NCBI RefSeq assembly: GCF_019977335.1
Contig: NZ_AP024653.1
Location: forward strand, 3,348,001-3,412,000
Direction: 5' to 3'
Source of the DNA: Arthrobacter sp. NicSoilB4
Lineage (GTDB): Bacteria > Actinomycetota > Actinomycetes > Actinomycetales > Micrococcaceae
DNA length: 64,000 bases
Each line of letters starts with the position of its first letter. Positions within the stretch are counted from its first letter, which is position 1. The translations under genes and the position numbers were made by a program. The notes beneath the pieces were generated by a model that was given only the letters and a program-made list of their open reading frames with translations, did no database searches and was not told the DNA's origin. Of this stretch, positions 31,760 through 40,205 are shown piece by piece.

Positions 31760-32430
31760 AGCGGGCGCTCCGCGGCGGTCCGGCCATCGAATTCGGCGGC
31801 AAGCGCCACAAAGGCGCGGGCCCGCTCACGCACCGGGGCAAGGTCCCCGCCGGATCCGGCGTCCCCGAACAGCGGCCCGCCCAGGCCGACGGCCACGGCA
31901 CCCGCCTGCCAGTAGCTGGCCGCCTCCCCGAGCCCGACGCCGCCGACGGCGATGAAGGGGATCCCGGGGAACGGGTCGCGCAGGGCCTTGAGGTAGCCCG
32001 GTCCGCCGATGGAGGCGGGGAAGAGCTTCACCGCGGTGGCGCCGCGGGTCATCGCCTCGTACGCCTCGGTGGGTGTCAGGGCCCCGGCCAGCACTGGGAT
32101 TCCGCGGGCTGCGGAGGCGTCGATCGACTCGGCCAGTGCCGGGGTCACCATGAACTGGCCGCCGGCCTCGGCCACGTGCTCCACATCCTGCGCTGTCAGC
32201 ACTGTGCCGGCGCCGACGAAGCAGCCGGCCGGGGCCGCGGCGCGGACCTCGCGGATCGCCGCGAGTGCATCGGGCGTGGTGAGGGCGATCTCGACGAAGC
32301 GGAAACCCTCCTCCATCGCGCTGAGGGCAGCCTTCGCGGCCGCGCCGCCGTCGGTGCCGCGGACAATGGCCACCAGCCGGGTCTGCCGGATTCCCGCCAG
32401 GAGTAGTTCCGTGGTCAGCTCTGAAGTCAT
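31756..32430 (-). CDS. eda: KDPG/KDPGal aldolase family protein
   Basis: A 224-residue class I aldolase of the Eda/DgoA family. It has RLVAIVRG (substrate phosphate/Arg), FVEIALTTPDAL (catalytic Glu), GAGTVLTAQDV, and the Schiff-base Lys in AVKLFPAS followed by VGGVGL. The product is pyruvate plus glyceraldehyde 3-phosphate. ATG 32430 follows a GGTGA site; an upstream ATG at 32442 would overlap dgoD by 7 bases. Together with dgoD and the kinase it completes the De Ley-Doudoroff type path. Confidence 0.9.
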   Translation of the reverse strand: MTSELTTELLLAGIRQTRLVAIVRGTDGGAAAKAALSAMEEGFRFVEIALTTPDALAAIREVRAAAPAGCFVGAGTVLTAQDVEHVAEAGGQFMVTPALAESIDASAARGIPVLAGALTPTEAYEAMTRGATAVKLFPASIGGPGYLKALRDPFPGIPFIAVGGVGLGEAASYWQAGAVAVGLGGPLFGDAGSGGDLAPVRERARAFVALAAEFDGRTAAERPL

Positions 32431-32435
32431 GTCGT

Positions 32436-33584
32436 TCACCATTCTGCGAAGGCTCCGTCGGGGTGGCGCCAGACGGGCCCGCGCCAGGCGTGGCCGCGCT
32501 TGTCCGCGGCGCGGACGACGGCCTCGTCGATTTCGATGCCCAGACCCGGGCCGGTCAGGCGTTCGATGTGCCCGTCCACGAACTTCAGCGGTGACTTGTC
32601 CACCACGTAGTCCAGGACTTCTGCGCCCTGGTTGTAGTGGATTCCGATGCTTTGCTCCTGGATCAGGAAGTTCGGGGTGGCGAAGCCCACCTGCAGGCAG
32701 GCTGCCAGCGCCAGCGGACCCAGCGGGCAGTGCGGGGCCAGCTGGACCTCGTAGATCTCCGCGAGTGAGGCGATCTTGCGGACCTCGGTGATGCCGCCGG
32801 CGTGGGAGAGGTCCGGCTGGGCCACCGCGATGCCGGCCTGCAGCGCGGGCAGGAATTCCTGCCGGCTGTAGAGCCGCTCACCGGTGGAGACCGGCGTCGT
32901 GGTGGACGAGGTAAATTCGCGCAGCAGGTGAGTGTTCTCCGGGACCACCGGCTCTTCGAGGAAGAACGGCCGGTACGGTTCCAGCAGCGGCGCAACGCGC
33001 CGGGCGTTGGCCAGGCTGAAGCGGCCGTGGAAGTCGACGGCAACGTCGCGGTGGTCGCCGAGGACCTCGCGGGCGGCGGCGACACGGCGGACGACGCCGT
33101 CGAGCTCCGCGACGGAGGCGACGGGGCTCATCCGGCCGCTGGCGTTCATCTTGACGGCGGTGAGCCCGACCTCCAGCTGGGCGCTGATCTGGTCGGCCAC
33201 CTCGTTGGGCTCGTCCCCGCCCACCCAGCCGTACATCCGGATCCGGTCGCGGACGTGGCCGCCCAGGAGCTGGTGGACGGGGGTGTTGAAGTGCTTGCCG
33301 GCGATGTCCCACAGGGCCTGGTCCAGCCCGGAGACCGCGCTGGCCAGGATGGGCCCGCCGCGGTAGAAGGAGCCCTTGGTCATGACCTGCCAGTGGTCCT
33401 CGATGCGGAGGGCGTCGTTGCCGATCAGCAGCTCGGAGAGCTGGTCGACGGCGGTGCGGACCGTTTCGCTGCGGCCCTCGCAGGTGGCCTCGCCCCAGCC
33501 GACGATCCCGCTGTCGGTCTCGATCCGGACGAAGAGCCAGCGGGGGGCGACGAGGAAGGTTTCAATCCTGCTGATCAGTGTCAT
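32436..33584 (-). CDS. dgoD: D-galactonate dehydratase
   Basis: A 382-residue enolase-superfamily enzyme, identical in length to E. coli DgoD. The residues D184 and H186 (VDFHGR), E210 (LEEPV) and E236 (STGERL) each sit one position from the E. coli D183/H185/E209/E235 set, and HCPLGPLALAA carries the second catalytic His. It converts D-galactonate to 2-keto-3-deoxygalactonate. ATG 33584 lies 6 bases after the permease stop. Functional assignment is good because of the co-operonic kinase and aldolase. Confidence 0.93.
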   Translation of the reverse strand: MTLISRIETFLVAPRWLFVRIETDSGIVGWGEATCEGRSETVRTAVDQLSELLIGNDALRIEDHWQVMTKGSFYRGGPILASAVSGLDQALWDIAGKHFNTPVHQLLGGHVRDRIRMYGWVGGDEPNEVADQISAQLEVGLTAVKMNASGRMSPVASVAELDGVVRRVAAAREVLGDHRDVAVDFHGRFSLANARRVAPLLEPYRPFFLEEPVVPENTHLLREFTSSTTTPVSTGERLYSRQEFLPALQAGIAVAQPDLSHAGGITEVRKIASLAEIYEVQLAPHCPLGPLALAACLQVGFATPNFLIQEQSIGIHYNQGAEVLDYVVDKSPLKFVDGHIERLTGPGLGIEIDEAVVRAADKRGHAWRGPVWRHPDGAFAEW

Positions 33585-33590
33585 TTTGGC

Positions 33591-34493
33591 CTAGCCCTTG
33601 GTGGCGCCGGCGGTCATGCCGGAGACGATGTACTTCTGCGTGAAGAGCGCAATGATCATGATCGGAACAGTGACCACCGTGGCGGCCGCCATGAGCCCGC
33701 CCCAGTCGATGCTCGCGTAGGAGACGAAGTCGAAGATCGCCACCGGGAGGGTCTTGGTCTTGGAGCCGGAGAGCACCAGGGCGAACATGAAGTTGTTCCA
33801 CGAGAAGATGAAGGACAGGATGCCCGCGGTGGCCATGCCGGCCACGGAGAGCGGCAGGGTGATGCGGCGGAAGGCGCCGATCGGCGTGAGACCGTCCACC
33901 TGCGCGGATTCCTCCAGCTCAAGCGGCAGCGAGTCGAAGTAGCTCATCATGATGTAAACGATCAGCGGCAGCGACACGAACATGTGGCTGAGGATCAGGA
34001 CTTCGAAGCCGCCCACCATTTTCAGGTTGGAGAAGACGTAGTACCAGGGCACCAGCAGCGAGACGCCCGGGATGACGCGGGCCATCAGGACCACGAGGGC
34101 CGAGCGGTGCATGGTGAAGCGGCTCATCGCGTACGCCGCCGGGACACCGAGAACCAGGGAGAGGACCGTGGAGACGAAGGCCACCCAGAAGCTGTTGAAG
34201 ATGAAGACGAAGTAGTTGTTGCGCTGCAGCACGTTCGCGTAGTTCTCGCCCGTGGGCGTGAAGAAGAACGACTTGCCGGTGTCGTAGATGTCCACATTCG
34301 TCTTGAAGGACGCCAGCAGCATCCAGAACAGCGGGGCCACCAGGAACAGCACGACGGCGACCAAGGCGGCGACGCGGAAGGTCTTGTAGGCGCGGGTGCC
34401 CAGGGGCTTGCGGCGGCGCGGGGCCGGCGCGGACCGGACGGTGTTGGCGGTCCGGGTTTCGATGTTTTCTTCTGTGTTGGACAGGACGGTCAT
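33591..34493 (-). CDS. Carbohydrate ABC transporter permease (MalG/LacG type)
   Basis: A 300-residue inner-membrane subunit with six predicted helices. The EAA loop that docks the ATPase is ELEESAQVDGLTPIGAFRRI (~190-210), and PLFWMLLASFKTN is the family N-terminal signature. The real start is ATG 34493, 4 bases inside the upstream permease gene (ATGA overlap). No ATPase gene is in the operon; a shared MsmK/MsiK-like ATPase elsewhere is expected, as is usual for CUT1 systems in actinobacteria. Confidence 0.92.
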   Translation of the reverse strand: MTVLSNTEENIETRTANTVRSAPAPRRRKPLGTRAYKTFRVAALVAVVLFLVAPLFWMLLASFKTNVDIYDTGKSFFFTPTGENYANVLQRNNYFVFIFNSFWVAFVSTVLSLVLGVPAAYAMSRFTMHRSALVVLMARVIPGVSLLVPWYYVFSNLKMVGGFEVLILSHMFVSLPLIVYIMMSYFDSLPLELEESAQVDGLTPIGAFRRITLPLSVAGMATAGILSFIFSWNNFMFALVLSGSKTKTLPVAIFDFVSYASIDWGGLMAAATVVTVPIMIIALFTQKYIVSGMTAGATKG

Positions 34494-35458
34494 TTGCTTA
34501 CCGCTTTCTTGCGCATGGTCAGCAGCCACATGGAGCCGATGATGATCATGAAGAACAGGATCAGCACCGCGGAGGACAGCCCGTACTGGTTGTAGTCGAA
34601 GCTCAGGCCATAGGCGTAAACGTTGAGGGTCTCCACCTCGTGGAAGGACCCGCCGCCCTTGCCCTTGGTGGCATAGAGGATGTCGAAGGTCTTCAGGGCA
34701 TCGATGCCCCGGAGCAGGATGGCCACGATCACGGTCGGCATCATGAGGGGCAGCGTGATGAAGAAGAAGCGCTGGAACGCGTTGGCGCCGTCCATCCGGG
34801 CCGCCTCGTCGGGCTCCTCGGACAGCGAGGTCAGGCCGGCGAGCAGGATCAGCACCACCATGGGAGTCCACTGCCACACGTCCATGAAGATGGTGGTGCC
34901 CAGCGCGGTGTCCTGGCCGGAGAGCCACGGCTGCGGCGGGATGCCGACCATGCCGAGCAGCTGGTTGACGAAGCCGATGTTGGGGTCGAAGATCAGCCGC
35001 CACATCATGCCGACGGCCACGGGGGTGGCTACCAGCGGCAGCAGGATGGCCACACGGACCCACTTTTCGCCGCGGAACGGGCGCCACAGCAGCAGCGCGA
35101 TGCACATGCCCAGCACCACTTCGCAGACCAGGGCGACGCCGGTGAAGCTCAGCGTGCGGCCGACGGCGGGCCAGAAGCGTTCGACGTCGGACAGGACCGT
35201 GAGGTAGTTCTCCAGGCCGACGAACTCGGACGCGGCGCGGACCGAGCCCTGCGAATCGGTGAGGCTGAGGTAAAGGGTCCAGGCCAGCGGGAAGATGATC
35301 AGGACGCCGACGAAGATCATCGCGGGGGCGGCGAAGAGCCACTTGCGGTGCCGGTTGGCCCAGGCGGAGAAGTTCTCACGGGCGCCGGAGGCACTGCGGG
35401 CGTTGCGGCCGGACGGCGGCTGGGACTGCGCGCTGCGCGGAGGAGTCAGTACAGACAT
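34490..35458 (-). CDS. Carbohydrate ABC transporter permease (MalF/LacF type)
   Basis: A 322-residue membrane protein with six predicted helices after a ~40-residue Ser/Arg-rich cytosolic start. The EAA motif is EEPDEAARMDGANAFQRFFF (~208-227), and PAMIFVGVLIIFPLAWTLYLS is the first helix. It pairs with the following MalG-like subunit through the 4-base gene overlap. The substrate is probably a galactonate- or uronate-containing sugar, judged from the operon. Confidence 0.92.
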   Translation of the reverse strand: MSVLTPPRSAQSQPPSGRNARSASGARENFSAWANRHRKWLFAAPAMIFVGVLIIFPLAWTLYLSLTDSQGSVRAASEFVGLENYLTVLSDVERFWPAVGRTLSFTGVALVCEVVLGMCIALLLWRPFRGEKWVRVAILLPLVATPVAVGMMWRLIFDPNIGFVNQLLGMVGIPPQPWLSGQDTALGTTIFMDVWQWTPMVVLILLAGLTSLSEEPDEAARMDGANAFQRFFFITLPLMMPTVIVAILLRGIDALKTFDILYATKGKGGGSFHEVETLNVYAYGLSFDYNQYGLSSAVLILFFMIIIGSMWLLTMRKKAVSK

Positions 35459-35499
35459 GGTTCACCTAAGGAGTCGGGGGTGAAGTGAAGAGCTGGCCG

Positions 35500-35532
35500 C
35501 GGCGGGGCGGCTGCTGGGCTGCCGCCCCGCCG
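35500..35532 (-). promoter_or_regulatory. Intercistronic hairpin between SBP and permease genes
   Basis: CGGCGGGGCGGC (35500-35511) and its perfect complement (35521-35532) form a 12-bp stem with a 9-base loop. It lies between the SBP stop and the first permease start. Such hairpins protect the SBP mRNA 3' end and lower expression of downstream genes, as in malE-malF. Confidence 0.65.
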
Positions 35533-35567
35533 GGCTGGTGATGCATCAGGCGTGAAGTACGCCGGTG

Positions 35568-36863
35568 CTACTTCTTTTCGCTGTCCAGGAACTTCTGGAA
35601 GGCGTCGTGAGCCGTGTCGGCGGCAGCGGAGGCGTCCTCACCGGTGATGGTCGCTACGATCGGGCCGCCCACGATTTCGCGGGCCTTTCCGACGGTGACA
35701 ACCTCGGGACGGTCGTGGCCGACGCCGTTTTTGGCGCTGGTGGAGATGGCCTCGGCCAGGTCCTTCGGGTAGGTGGAGGTGCCGGCGGGATCGGCCCAGA
35801 CGGAGCTGCGGGGTCCGGGGACACCGGCCTTCTGCGCTGCCAGGGTGCGTTCCTTGCTCGTGGCCCACTGGATGAACTTCCAGGCGTTGTCCTGGTTGCC
35901 CGAGGCTTCGTTGACGGCGAGGCCCCACGACGGGATGTTGTACGGCTTGGAACCTGCCGGTCCGGCGGGCAGCGCGGCGAAGCCGACCGTGTCGGCCACC
36001 TTGGACTTGGCGGGGTCCGTGGCGTTCTTGTAGAGCGAGTCGGCCTCGGTGTAGAAGGCGGCCTTGCCCTGCGTGAAGATGGCCATCGCCTCGGGCCAGC
36101 TCATGTCGGTGCTGACGTTGGCCGGGCCGTAGTTCTTGATCAGGCCGCCGTAGAAGGCGTAGGCCTTCTTGGCTTCCTCGGAGTTGACGGCGGACTTGCC
36201 GCTGGCATCGGTGAAGTCGCCGCCGAAGCTGTACAGGAAGCTGGAGAACTGGGTGACGGCGGCGGACTTGCCGGTGCGGGCCACGAAGCCTGCGGTGTCC
36301 GGCGAGGAAGCCTTGATGGCCTTGGCCGCCGCTTCGAGTTCTTCCATGGTCTTGGGAACCTCAAGGCCGGCCGCCTTCAGCAGGTCCTTGCGGTAGTAGA
36401 GCACTTCGCGTTCGGTGATGATCGGGACGCCGACCACCTTGCCGTCAGCCGTGGTGGCCTTGACCGGGCCCTCCTGGTAGTCCTTCCAGTCCCAGCCGGA
36501 GTCCGAGGACACCTTGGACGTGAGGTCGGCCAGGTAGCCGTTCTTGGCGAACGCCTTGCCCTCCTGCAGGGGGCGGTACATCATGACGTCGATCTCGTCG
36601 CTGCCGGCGTTGAGCTTGACGTTGTACTGGTCCGAGAGCTGGTCCTCGCCGAGCTGGGTCAGCTCGACCTTGAGGCCGCTGGACTTTTCGAATTCCGGAA
36701 TGGCTGCCTTGATGCCCTCGGTCCAGACGTGGTTCGCGAGGGTGACCCGGACGGTGCCGGCGGCTTTGGCATCGCTGCTGCCGCTGGCGCCGCCGCAGGC
36801 GGTGAGGCCCAGAGACAGGGCCGCGGCGACAGCCGCGTACTGCACGATCGAACGTCGCTTCAT
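35568..36863 (-). CDS. Extracellular sugar-binding lipoprotein of ABC importer
   Basis: A 431-residue CUT1 family solute-binding protein. The lipobox LTAC places the lipidated Cys at residue 23 after a KRR start and hydrophobic core. The mature part has the two-lobed binding-protein fold, with VRVTLANHVWTEGIKAAIPEFEK, EIDVMMYRPLQEG, GVPIITEREVLYYRKDLL and the C-terminal WKFIQWATSKE. It is the first gene of the sugar-acid operon and diverges from a GntR regulator. The ligand is unknown; a galactonate or oligosaccharide ligand is inferred from context. Confidence 0.93.
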   Translation of the reverse strand: MKRRSIVQYAAVAAALSLGLTACGGASGSSDAKAAGTVRVTLANHVWTEGIKAAIPEFEKSSGLKVELTQLGEDQLSDQYNVKLNAGSDEIDVMMYRPLQEGKAFAKNGYLADLTSKVSSDSGWDWKDYQEGPVKATTADGKVVGVPIITEREVLYYRKDLLKAAGLEVPKTMEELEAAAKAIKASSPDTAGFVARTGKSAAVTQFSSFLYSFGGDFTDASGKSAVNSEEAKKAYAFYGGLIKNYGPANVSTDMSWPEAMAIFTQGKAAFYTEADSLYKNATDPAKSKVADTVGFAALPAGPAGSKPYNIPSWGLAVNEASGNQDNAWKFIQWATSKERTLAAQKAGVPGPRSSVWADPAGTSTYPKDLAEAISTSAKNGVGHDRPEVVTVGKAREIVGGPIVATITGEDASAAADTAHDAFQKFLDSEKK

Positions 36864-37002
36864 TACGACTCCCTTGGTTCTTCAGGGCTGGGCGTCACGG
36901 TCCAGCCGGCTGCAGATGCATCTTTACATCTGCTCTGGAAGCGATCTTAGATAAATAAAGCAGACTTAAACAACCCCTTGCGCCCACCCGTATGATTTAT
37001 TT
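36864..37002. promoter_or_regulatory. Divergent operator region between SBP gene and GntR regulator
   Basis: GCAGATG (36912-36918) and CATCTGC (36927-36933) form a perfect 7-bp inverted repeat with an 8-base spacer. ATAAATAAA (36951-36959) and TTTATTTAT (~36995-37003, touching the regulator start) form a second inverted pair. Both are candidate sites for the FCD-type GntR protein encoded beside them. Its likely effector would be a pathway sugar acid. Confidence 0.5.
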
Positions 37003-37740
37003 ATGAAAACCCCAAAGGCGGAGTCCTCGGCTGACCTGCATTCCGTGCTGGTCCAAAACCTGGGGCTCGCTATTGCCGAGGGGACCCTGGCGCCGCACTC
37101 GATCCTGCGCCTGGACGAGCTCGAGGCGCAGCACAGCGTCTCCCGCTCTGTGGTCCGCGAGGCCACACGGGTACTCTCCTCCAAGGGCATGCTGGAATCA
37201 CGACGGCGGCTGGGCACTGTGGTGCAGCCGGAAGAGTCCTGGAACGCCTACGATCCGCAGGTGATCCGCTGGCGGCTGGCCTCCGGCAGGCGGCTGGAGC
37301 AGCTGCAGGCGCTCAATGAACTCCGCGGCGCCATCGAGCCCCAGGCTGCGCGACTCGCCGCCGGCCGGGCCTCCCTGGACGCCGGCAGCGACCTCGTCGC
37401 GCAGGCGGCGCGGCTCTGGGCGGCGGGCCAGCGCGGGGACCACGACGAGTTCCTCCGGCTGGACATTGAATTCCACGCCGCAGTGCTCAAGGCCTCCGGC
37501 AACGCCATGTTTTCCCAGCTGCACAACCTCGTCACCGAGGTCCTGACGGGGCGCACCGAGCACGGCCTGATGCCGCACCTGCCGCACCATGAAGCGCTTC
37601 AGCTGCACGTGGATGTGGCCAGCGCCATCCAGCGCGGCGAGGCGAACGCTGCCCACGCCGCGATGAGCCGGATCGTGGAGCAGTCCACCGAGGAAATGGG
37701 CGACATCTGGTCCAGCCACCAGGGCGGCCCCGCCGCCTAA
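37003..37740 (+). CDS. GntR/FadR (FCD) family transcriptional regulator
   Basis: A 245-residue regulator. The N-terminal winged helix has LRLDELEAQHSVSRSVVREATRVLSSKGMLE, then TVVQPEESWN. Residues ~95-235 are the FCD all-helical effector domain, with metal-site candidates D148 (LDIEFH), H-rich MPHLPHHEAL and HVDVASAI. Such proteins repress sugar-acid operons (UxuR, DgoR, LgoR) and release DNA on binding the substrate or its phosphate. The ATG at 37003 sits on the second inverted repeat, so autoregulation is plausible. Divergent from the SBP-dgoD-manD operon. Confidence 0.92.
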   Translation: MKTPKAESSADLHSVLVQNLGLAIAEGTLAPHSILRLDELEAQHSVSRSVVREATRVLSSKGMLESRRRLGTVVQPEESWNAYDPQVIRWRLASGRRLEQLQALNELRGAIEPQAARLAAGRASLDAGSDLVAQAARLWAAGQRGDHDEFLRLDIEFHAAVLKASGNAMFSQLHNLVTEVLTGRTEHGLMPHLPHHEALQLHVDVASAIQRGEANAAHAAMSRIVEQSTEEMGDIWSSHQGGPAA

Positions 37741-37753
37741 CCCCCACCCACCA

Positions 37754-37816
37754 CAACGCGGGGTCACTTACGGCCCATGTTGACCCCCGGGATGGGCTCG
37801 AAGTGACCCCGCGTTG
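37754..37816. repeat. Perfect nested inverted repeat between convergent genes
   Basis: CAACGCGGGGTCACTT (37754-37769) is matched by its exact 16-base complement at 37801-37816. The 31-base loop contains a further inverted pair GCCCAT/ATGGGC. The element fills the gap between the convergent GntR and epimerase genes. It may work as a bidirectional terminator or be a REP-like dispersed element. Confidence 0.8.
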
Positions 37817-37825
37817 CTTCTGCGT

Positions 37826-38698
37826 TCAGTCTTCGGTCGGTGTGGTGCGCAGCGGGTGGTAGTTCCGCCAGCTGTGCTCCGGCGCGTAGCCGAGCAGGCG
37901 CTTTGCCTTGTCGATCGAGAGCAGGGTTTCGTGCTCGCCGAGCTCCTTGGCCACGGGCACGTCCGGGAACACCTCCGCGGCGAGGCTGGCGCTGGAACGG
38001 CTCATCACGGTGTCCGCGTTGGCGATGATGAACGCCTCGAACCCCGGCGTGCCGTGTTCCAGGGCACGGGCCACCGCCTGGGCGCCGTCCCGGCCGTCGA
38101 TATAGCCCCAGAGGTTCCACTTGCGCAGCCGCGCGTCGGCGTCGAAGCCAGGGAACTCCTCATAGTCCTCCGGGTCCATCACGTTCGAGAAGCGCAAGCC
38201 GGTGATGCTCAACTCCGTATCCCAGCGGGTGAGCTGGATCGCCATCTGCTCCTCGAGGTGCTTGACGAGGGAGTAGGTGCTCTCCGGTCGGGCCGGGTAT
38301 TCCTCATCCACCGGGACATAGGGAGGGTCGACGTCGAACGGCAGTCCCAGCACCGTCTCACTGGAGGCGTAGACAATCCTCTTGATCCCGGCCCGGCGGG
38401 CCGCCTGGAACACGTTGTACGTGGACAGCATGTTGTTCTCGAATGTCGCCGCGTCCGGGGCATGGCCGGGAGCCGGGATCGCGGCCAGGTGCACCACCGC
38501 GTCGAACCCCGCGTGCCGGTCCTCCAGGCCAAGGAACACATCCACCACCTGGCCGTAGTCGCGCAGGTCCACCTCGGTGAAACCGCGTCCGCGCGTGCCG
38601 GTGCGGTCCAGGTTCGTGACCTCGTGGCCGTCCTCGCTCAGCCGCCGGACGACGCTCCGGCCGAGTTTTCCGCTTCCTCCGGTAACAGCAACTCTCAT
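37826..38698 (-). CDS. NAD-dependent epimerase/dehydratase family protein
   Basis: A 290-residue extended SDR. VTGGSGKLG (5-13) binds NAD, VVHLAAIPAPGH is at ~70, and the catalytic pair is Y-x-x-x-K in STYSLVKH. Asp in NLDRTG at the end of strand 2 points to NAD(H). ATG 38698 is fixed by AGGAG at six bases; upstream reading is not homologous. Sequence resembles sugar epimerases; a role in sugar-acid metabolism is possible because of the neighbouring operon, but substrate unknown. Confidence 0.88.
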   Translation of the reverse strand: MRVAVTGGSGKLGRSVVRRLSEDGHEVTNLDRTGTRGRGFTEVDLRDYGQVVDVFLGLEDRHAGFDAVVHLAAIPAPGHAPDAATFENNMLSTYNVFQAARRAGIKRIVYASSETVLGLPFDVDPPYVPVDEEYPARPESTYSLVKHLEEQMAIQLTRWDTELSITGLRFSNVMDPEDYEEFPGFDADARLRKWNLWGYIDGRDGAQAVARALEHGTPGFEAFIIANADTVMSRSSASLAAEVFPDVPVAKELGEHETLLSIDKAKRLLGYAPEHSWRNYHPLRTTPTED

Positions 38699-38879
38699 CA
38701 GCACTCCTATGAACGGTGGGGTCGGTGATGGCTTGGTGGGTCTGTTCCACCCTAGAGGGGACCGCGGACGGTGCACAGCCCCGGTCCCGACCCGGGATCG
38801 GTGCCCGGGCAGGGCGATGCGCCCGCCCGGTGACTTTTGGCCCTAGGCGCTGCCGGGCGGAGCGGGCAGGCTGGGGCCC

Positions 38880-39341
38880 ATGAACGCTGATCAGCGGATA
38901 GTCGTGGGTGTGGACGGTTCGGACTTTTCGACGACGGCGCTCCGGCTCGCCGGGCGCATGGCCGGTGCCCTGAACGCGCCGCTGGACGTCGTCACGTGCC
39001 TCGGCACCTCGGACCTCTTCCTGGCCTCGCACCTGCCCGAGGAAAGCTCCCCCACCACCACCCAGCTTGAAGAGACGGCCAAACGCCTCGTCGACGAGGC
39101 TCTGGACCGTGCCTTCGGCGGCGCCGTTCCGGAGCGCCTGACCCGGACCGTAAAGTTCGGATCCCCGGCCAAGGTCCTGGTTGAGGACAGCAGGGACGCC
39201 CAGCTCCTGGTAGTCGGCCGGCGCGGCCGTGGCGGCTTCCTCGAACAGGTCATGGGATCGGTCAGCGGCGCCTGCGTGGCCCATGCCCACTGCCCGGTGC
39301 TCGTCGTCGGTGAGGGCGCGGGCAAACAACAACCGAGCTGA
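38880..39341 (+). CDS. Universal stress protein (UspA family)
   Basis: A 153-residue single-domain Usp. IVVGVDGSDFSTTALR starts the fold, and the nucleotide-binding motif is VVGRRGRGG-x9-GSVS, the ATP-binding G-2x-G-9x-G-S/T type. The last strand is CPVLVVGEG. Such proteins are induced by starvation, redox and hypoxic stress in actinobacteria. It stands alone, with a short gap to a SRPBCC-type gene on the same strand. The partner process is not evident. Confidence 0.92.
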   Translation: MNADQRIVVGVDGSDFSTTALRLAGRMAGALNAPLDVVTCLGTSDLFLASHLPEESSPTTTQLEETAKRLVDEALDRAFGGAVPERLTRTVKFGSPAKVLVEDSRDAQLLVVGRRGRGGFLEQVMGSVSGACVAHAHCPVLVVGEGAGKQQPS

Positions 39342-39404
39342 TGAACCGCAGCCGGCGGCCGCGCACGGGCGCCGGCGGCAGGCGCTAGAGAAAGGGCTCA
39401 CCCC

Positions 39405-40091
39405 ATGAGCCGGTCCCCTGCATCCCTCCGGCTCCGCGGGCCGGTGGCTGCCCTTGCCGCGGCGGCCGCCGCGGCCTGCTACGTCCTGGCCGTCCGGCCC
39501 CGGATGCTGAACTGGGGTGCCAGCACCCAGGAGGCTGCCGGGCCGCTTCCGGGCGACGAGCTCGTTCGCGCGCCCCGGATGCAGAGCACACGCGCGGTCA
39601 CCATCAGCGCGCCGGCCGCGGGCATCTGGCCCTGGCTCGTCCAGCTGGGCGCCGGCCGCGGAGGAATGTACAGCTACGACCTGCTCGAGAACGCGGCTGG
39701 CCCTGGCATCCGCAGCGCGGACCGGATCCTGCCCGAACACCAGAGGCTCGACGTCGGCGACGTCATCCCGCTGGGCCCCGACGTCGGGATTCCGGTCCGG
39801 CGCCTGGAGACGGGCTCCGTGCTGGCTCTCGGCGGCACCGTGGATCCGCGCACCGGAAAAATCACCTCAGCCGTCGCCGCACCCGCAGGCCCGCGGCTGG
39901 AACTCGGCTGGACGTTCATCCTGCAACCCGTCGACCCGGGCACCACGCGGCTGTTGTCCCGTACGCGCTACGACTATTCGCCCTTGGCCGTAGGCCTGGT
40001 CCTCCGCCCGGTTCTGGAGCCCCTGCAGTTCATCATGGAACGGCGCATGCTGCTGGGCATCAAATCCAGGGCCGAGGCGCGGGGCCGATAA
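39405..40091 (+). CDS. SRPBCC-like membrane-anchored protein
   Basis: A 228-residue protein. One hydrophobic N-terminal segment (residues ~12-30) is followed by a START/SRPBCC-like fold: TRAVTISAPAAGIWPWLVQLGAGRGGMYSYDLLENAAG, a core of the type seen in small actinobacterial SRPBCC proteins, and a C-terminal helix (PVLEPLQFIMERRMLLGIK). These domains bind hydrophobic ligands; here the ligand is unknown. A polypurine AGAGAAAGGG precedes ATG 39405. Weakly defined, but clearly expressed-like. Confidence 0.8.
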   Translation: MSRSPASLRLRGPVAALAAAAAAACYVLAVRPRMLNWGASTQEAAGPLPGDELVRAPRMQSTRAVTISAPAAGIWPWLVQLGAGRGGMYSYDLLENAAGPGIRSADRILPEHQRLDVGDVIPLGPDVGIPVRRLETGSVLALGGTVDPRTGKITSAVAAPAGPRLELGWTFILQPVDPGTTRLLSRTRYDYSPLAVGLVLRPVLEPLQFIMERRMLLGIKSRAEARGR

Positions 40092-40205
40092 CCGGGCGAA
40101 CGGCAGCGTCCGTGACCTTGTGCCCTACGCCGGAGGCCGCCGCGGGACTAGCCTTAATCGTCAGGGCCCGTGTGCGGCCGTCCGCCGGGTTCCGGGAGGC
40201 AAGCG

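Noticed and set aside
38358..39740. Long minus-strand frame across the epimerase, UspA and SRPBCC genes
   Set aside because: It crosses three well-supported genes antisense; no homology.
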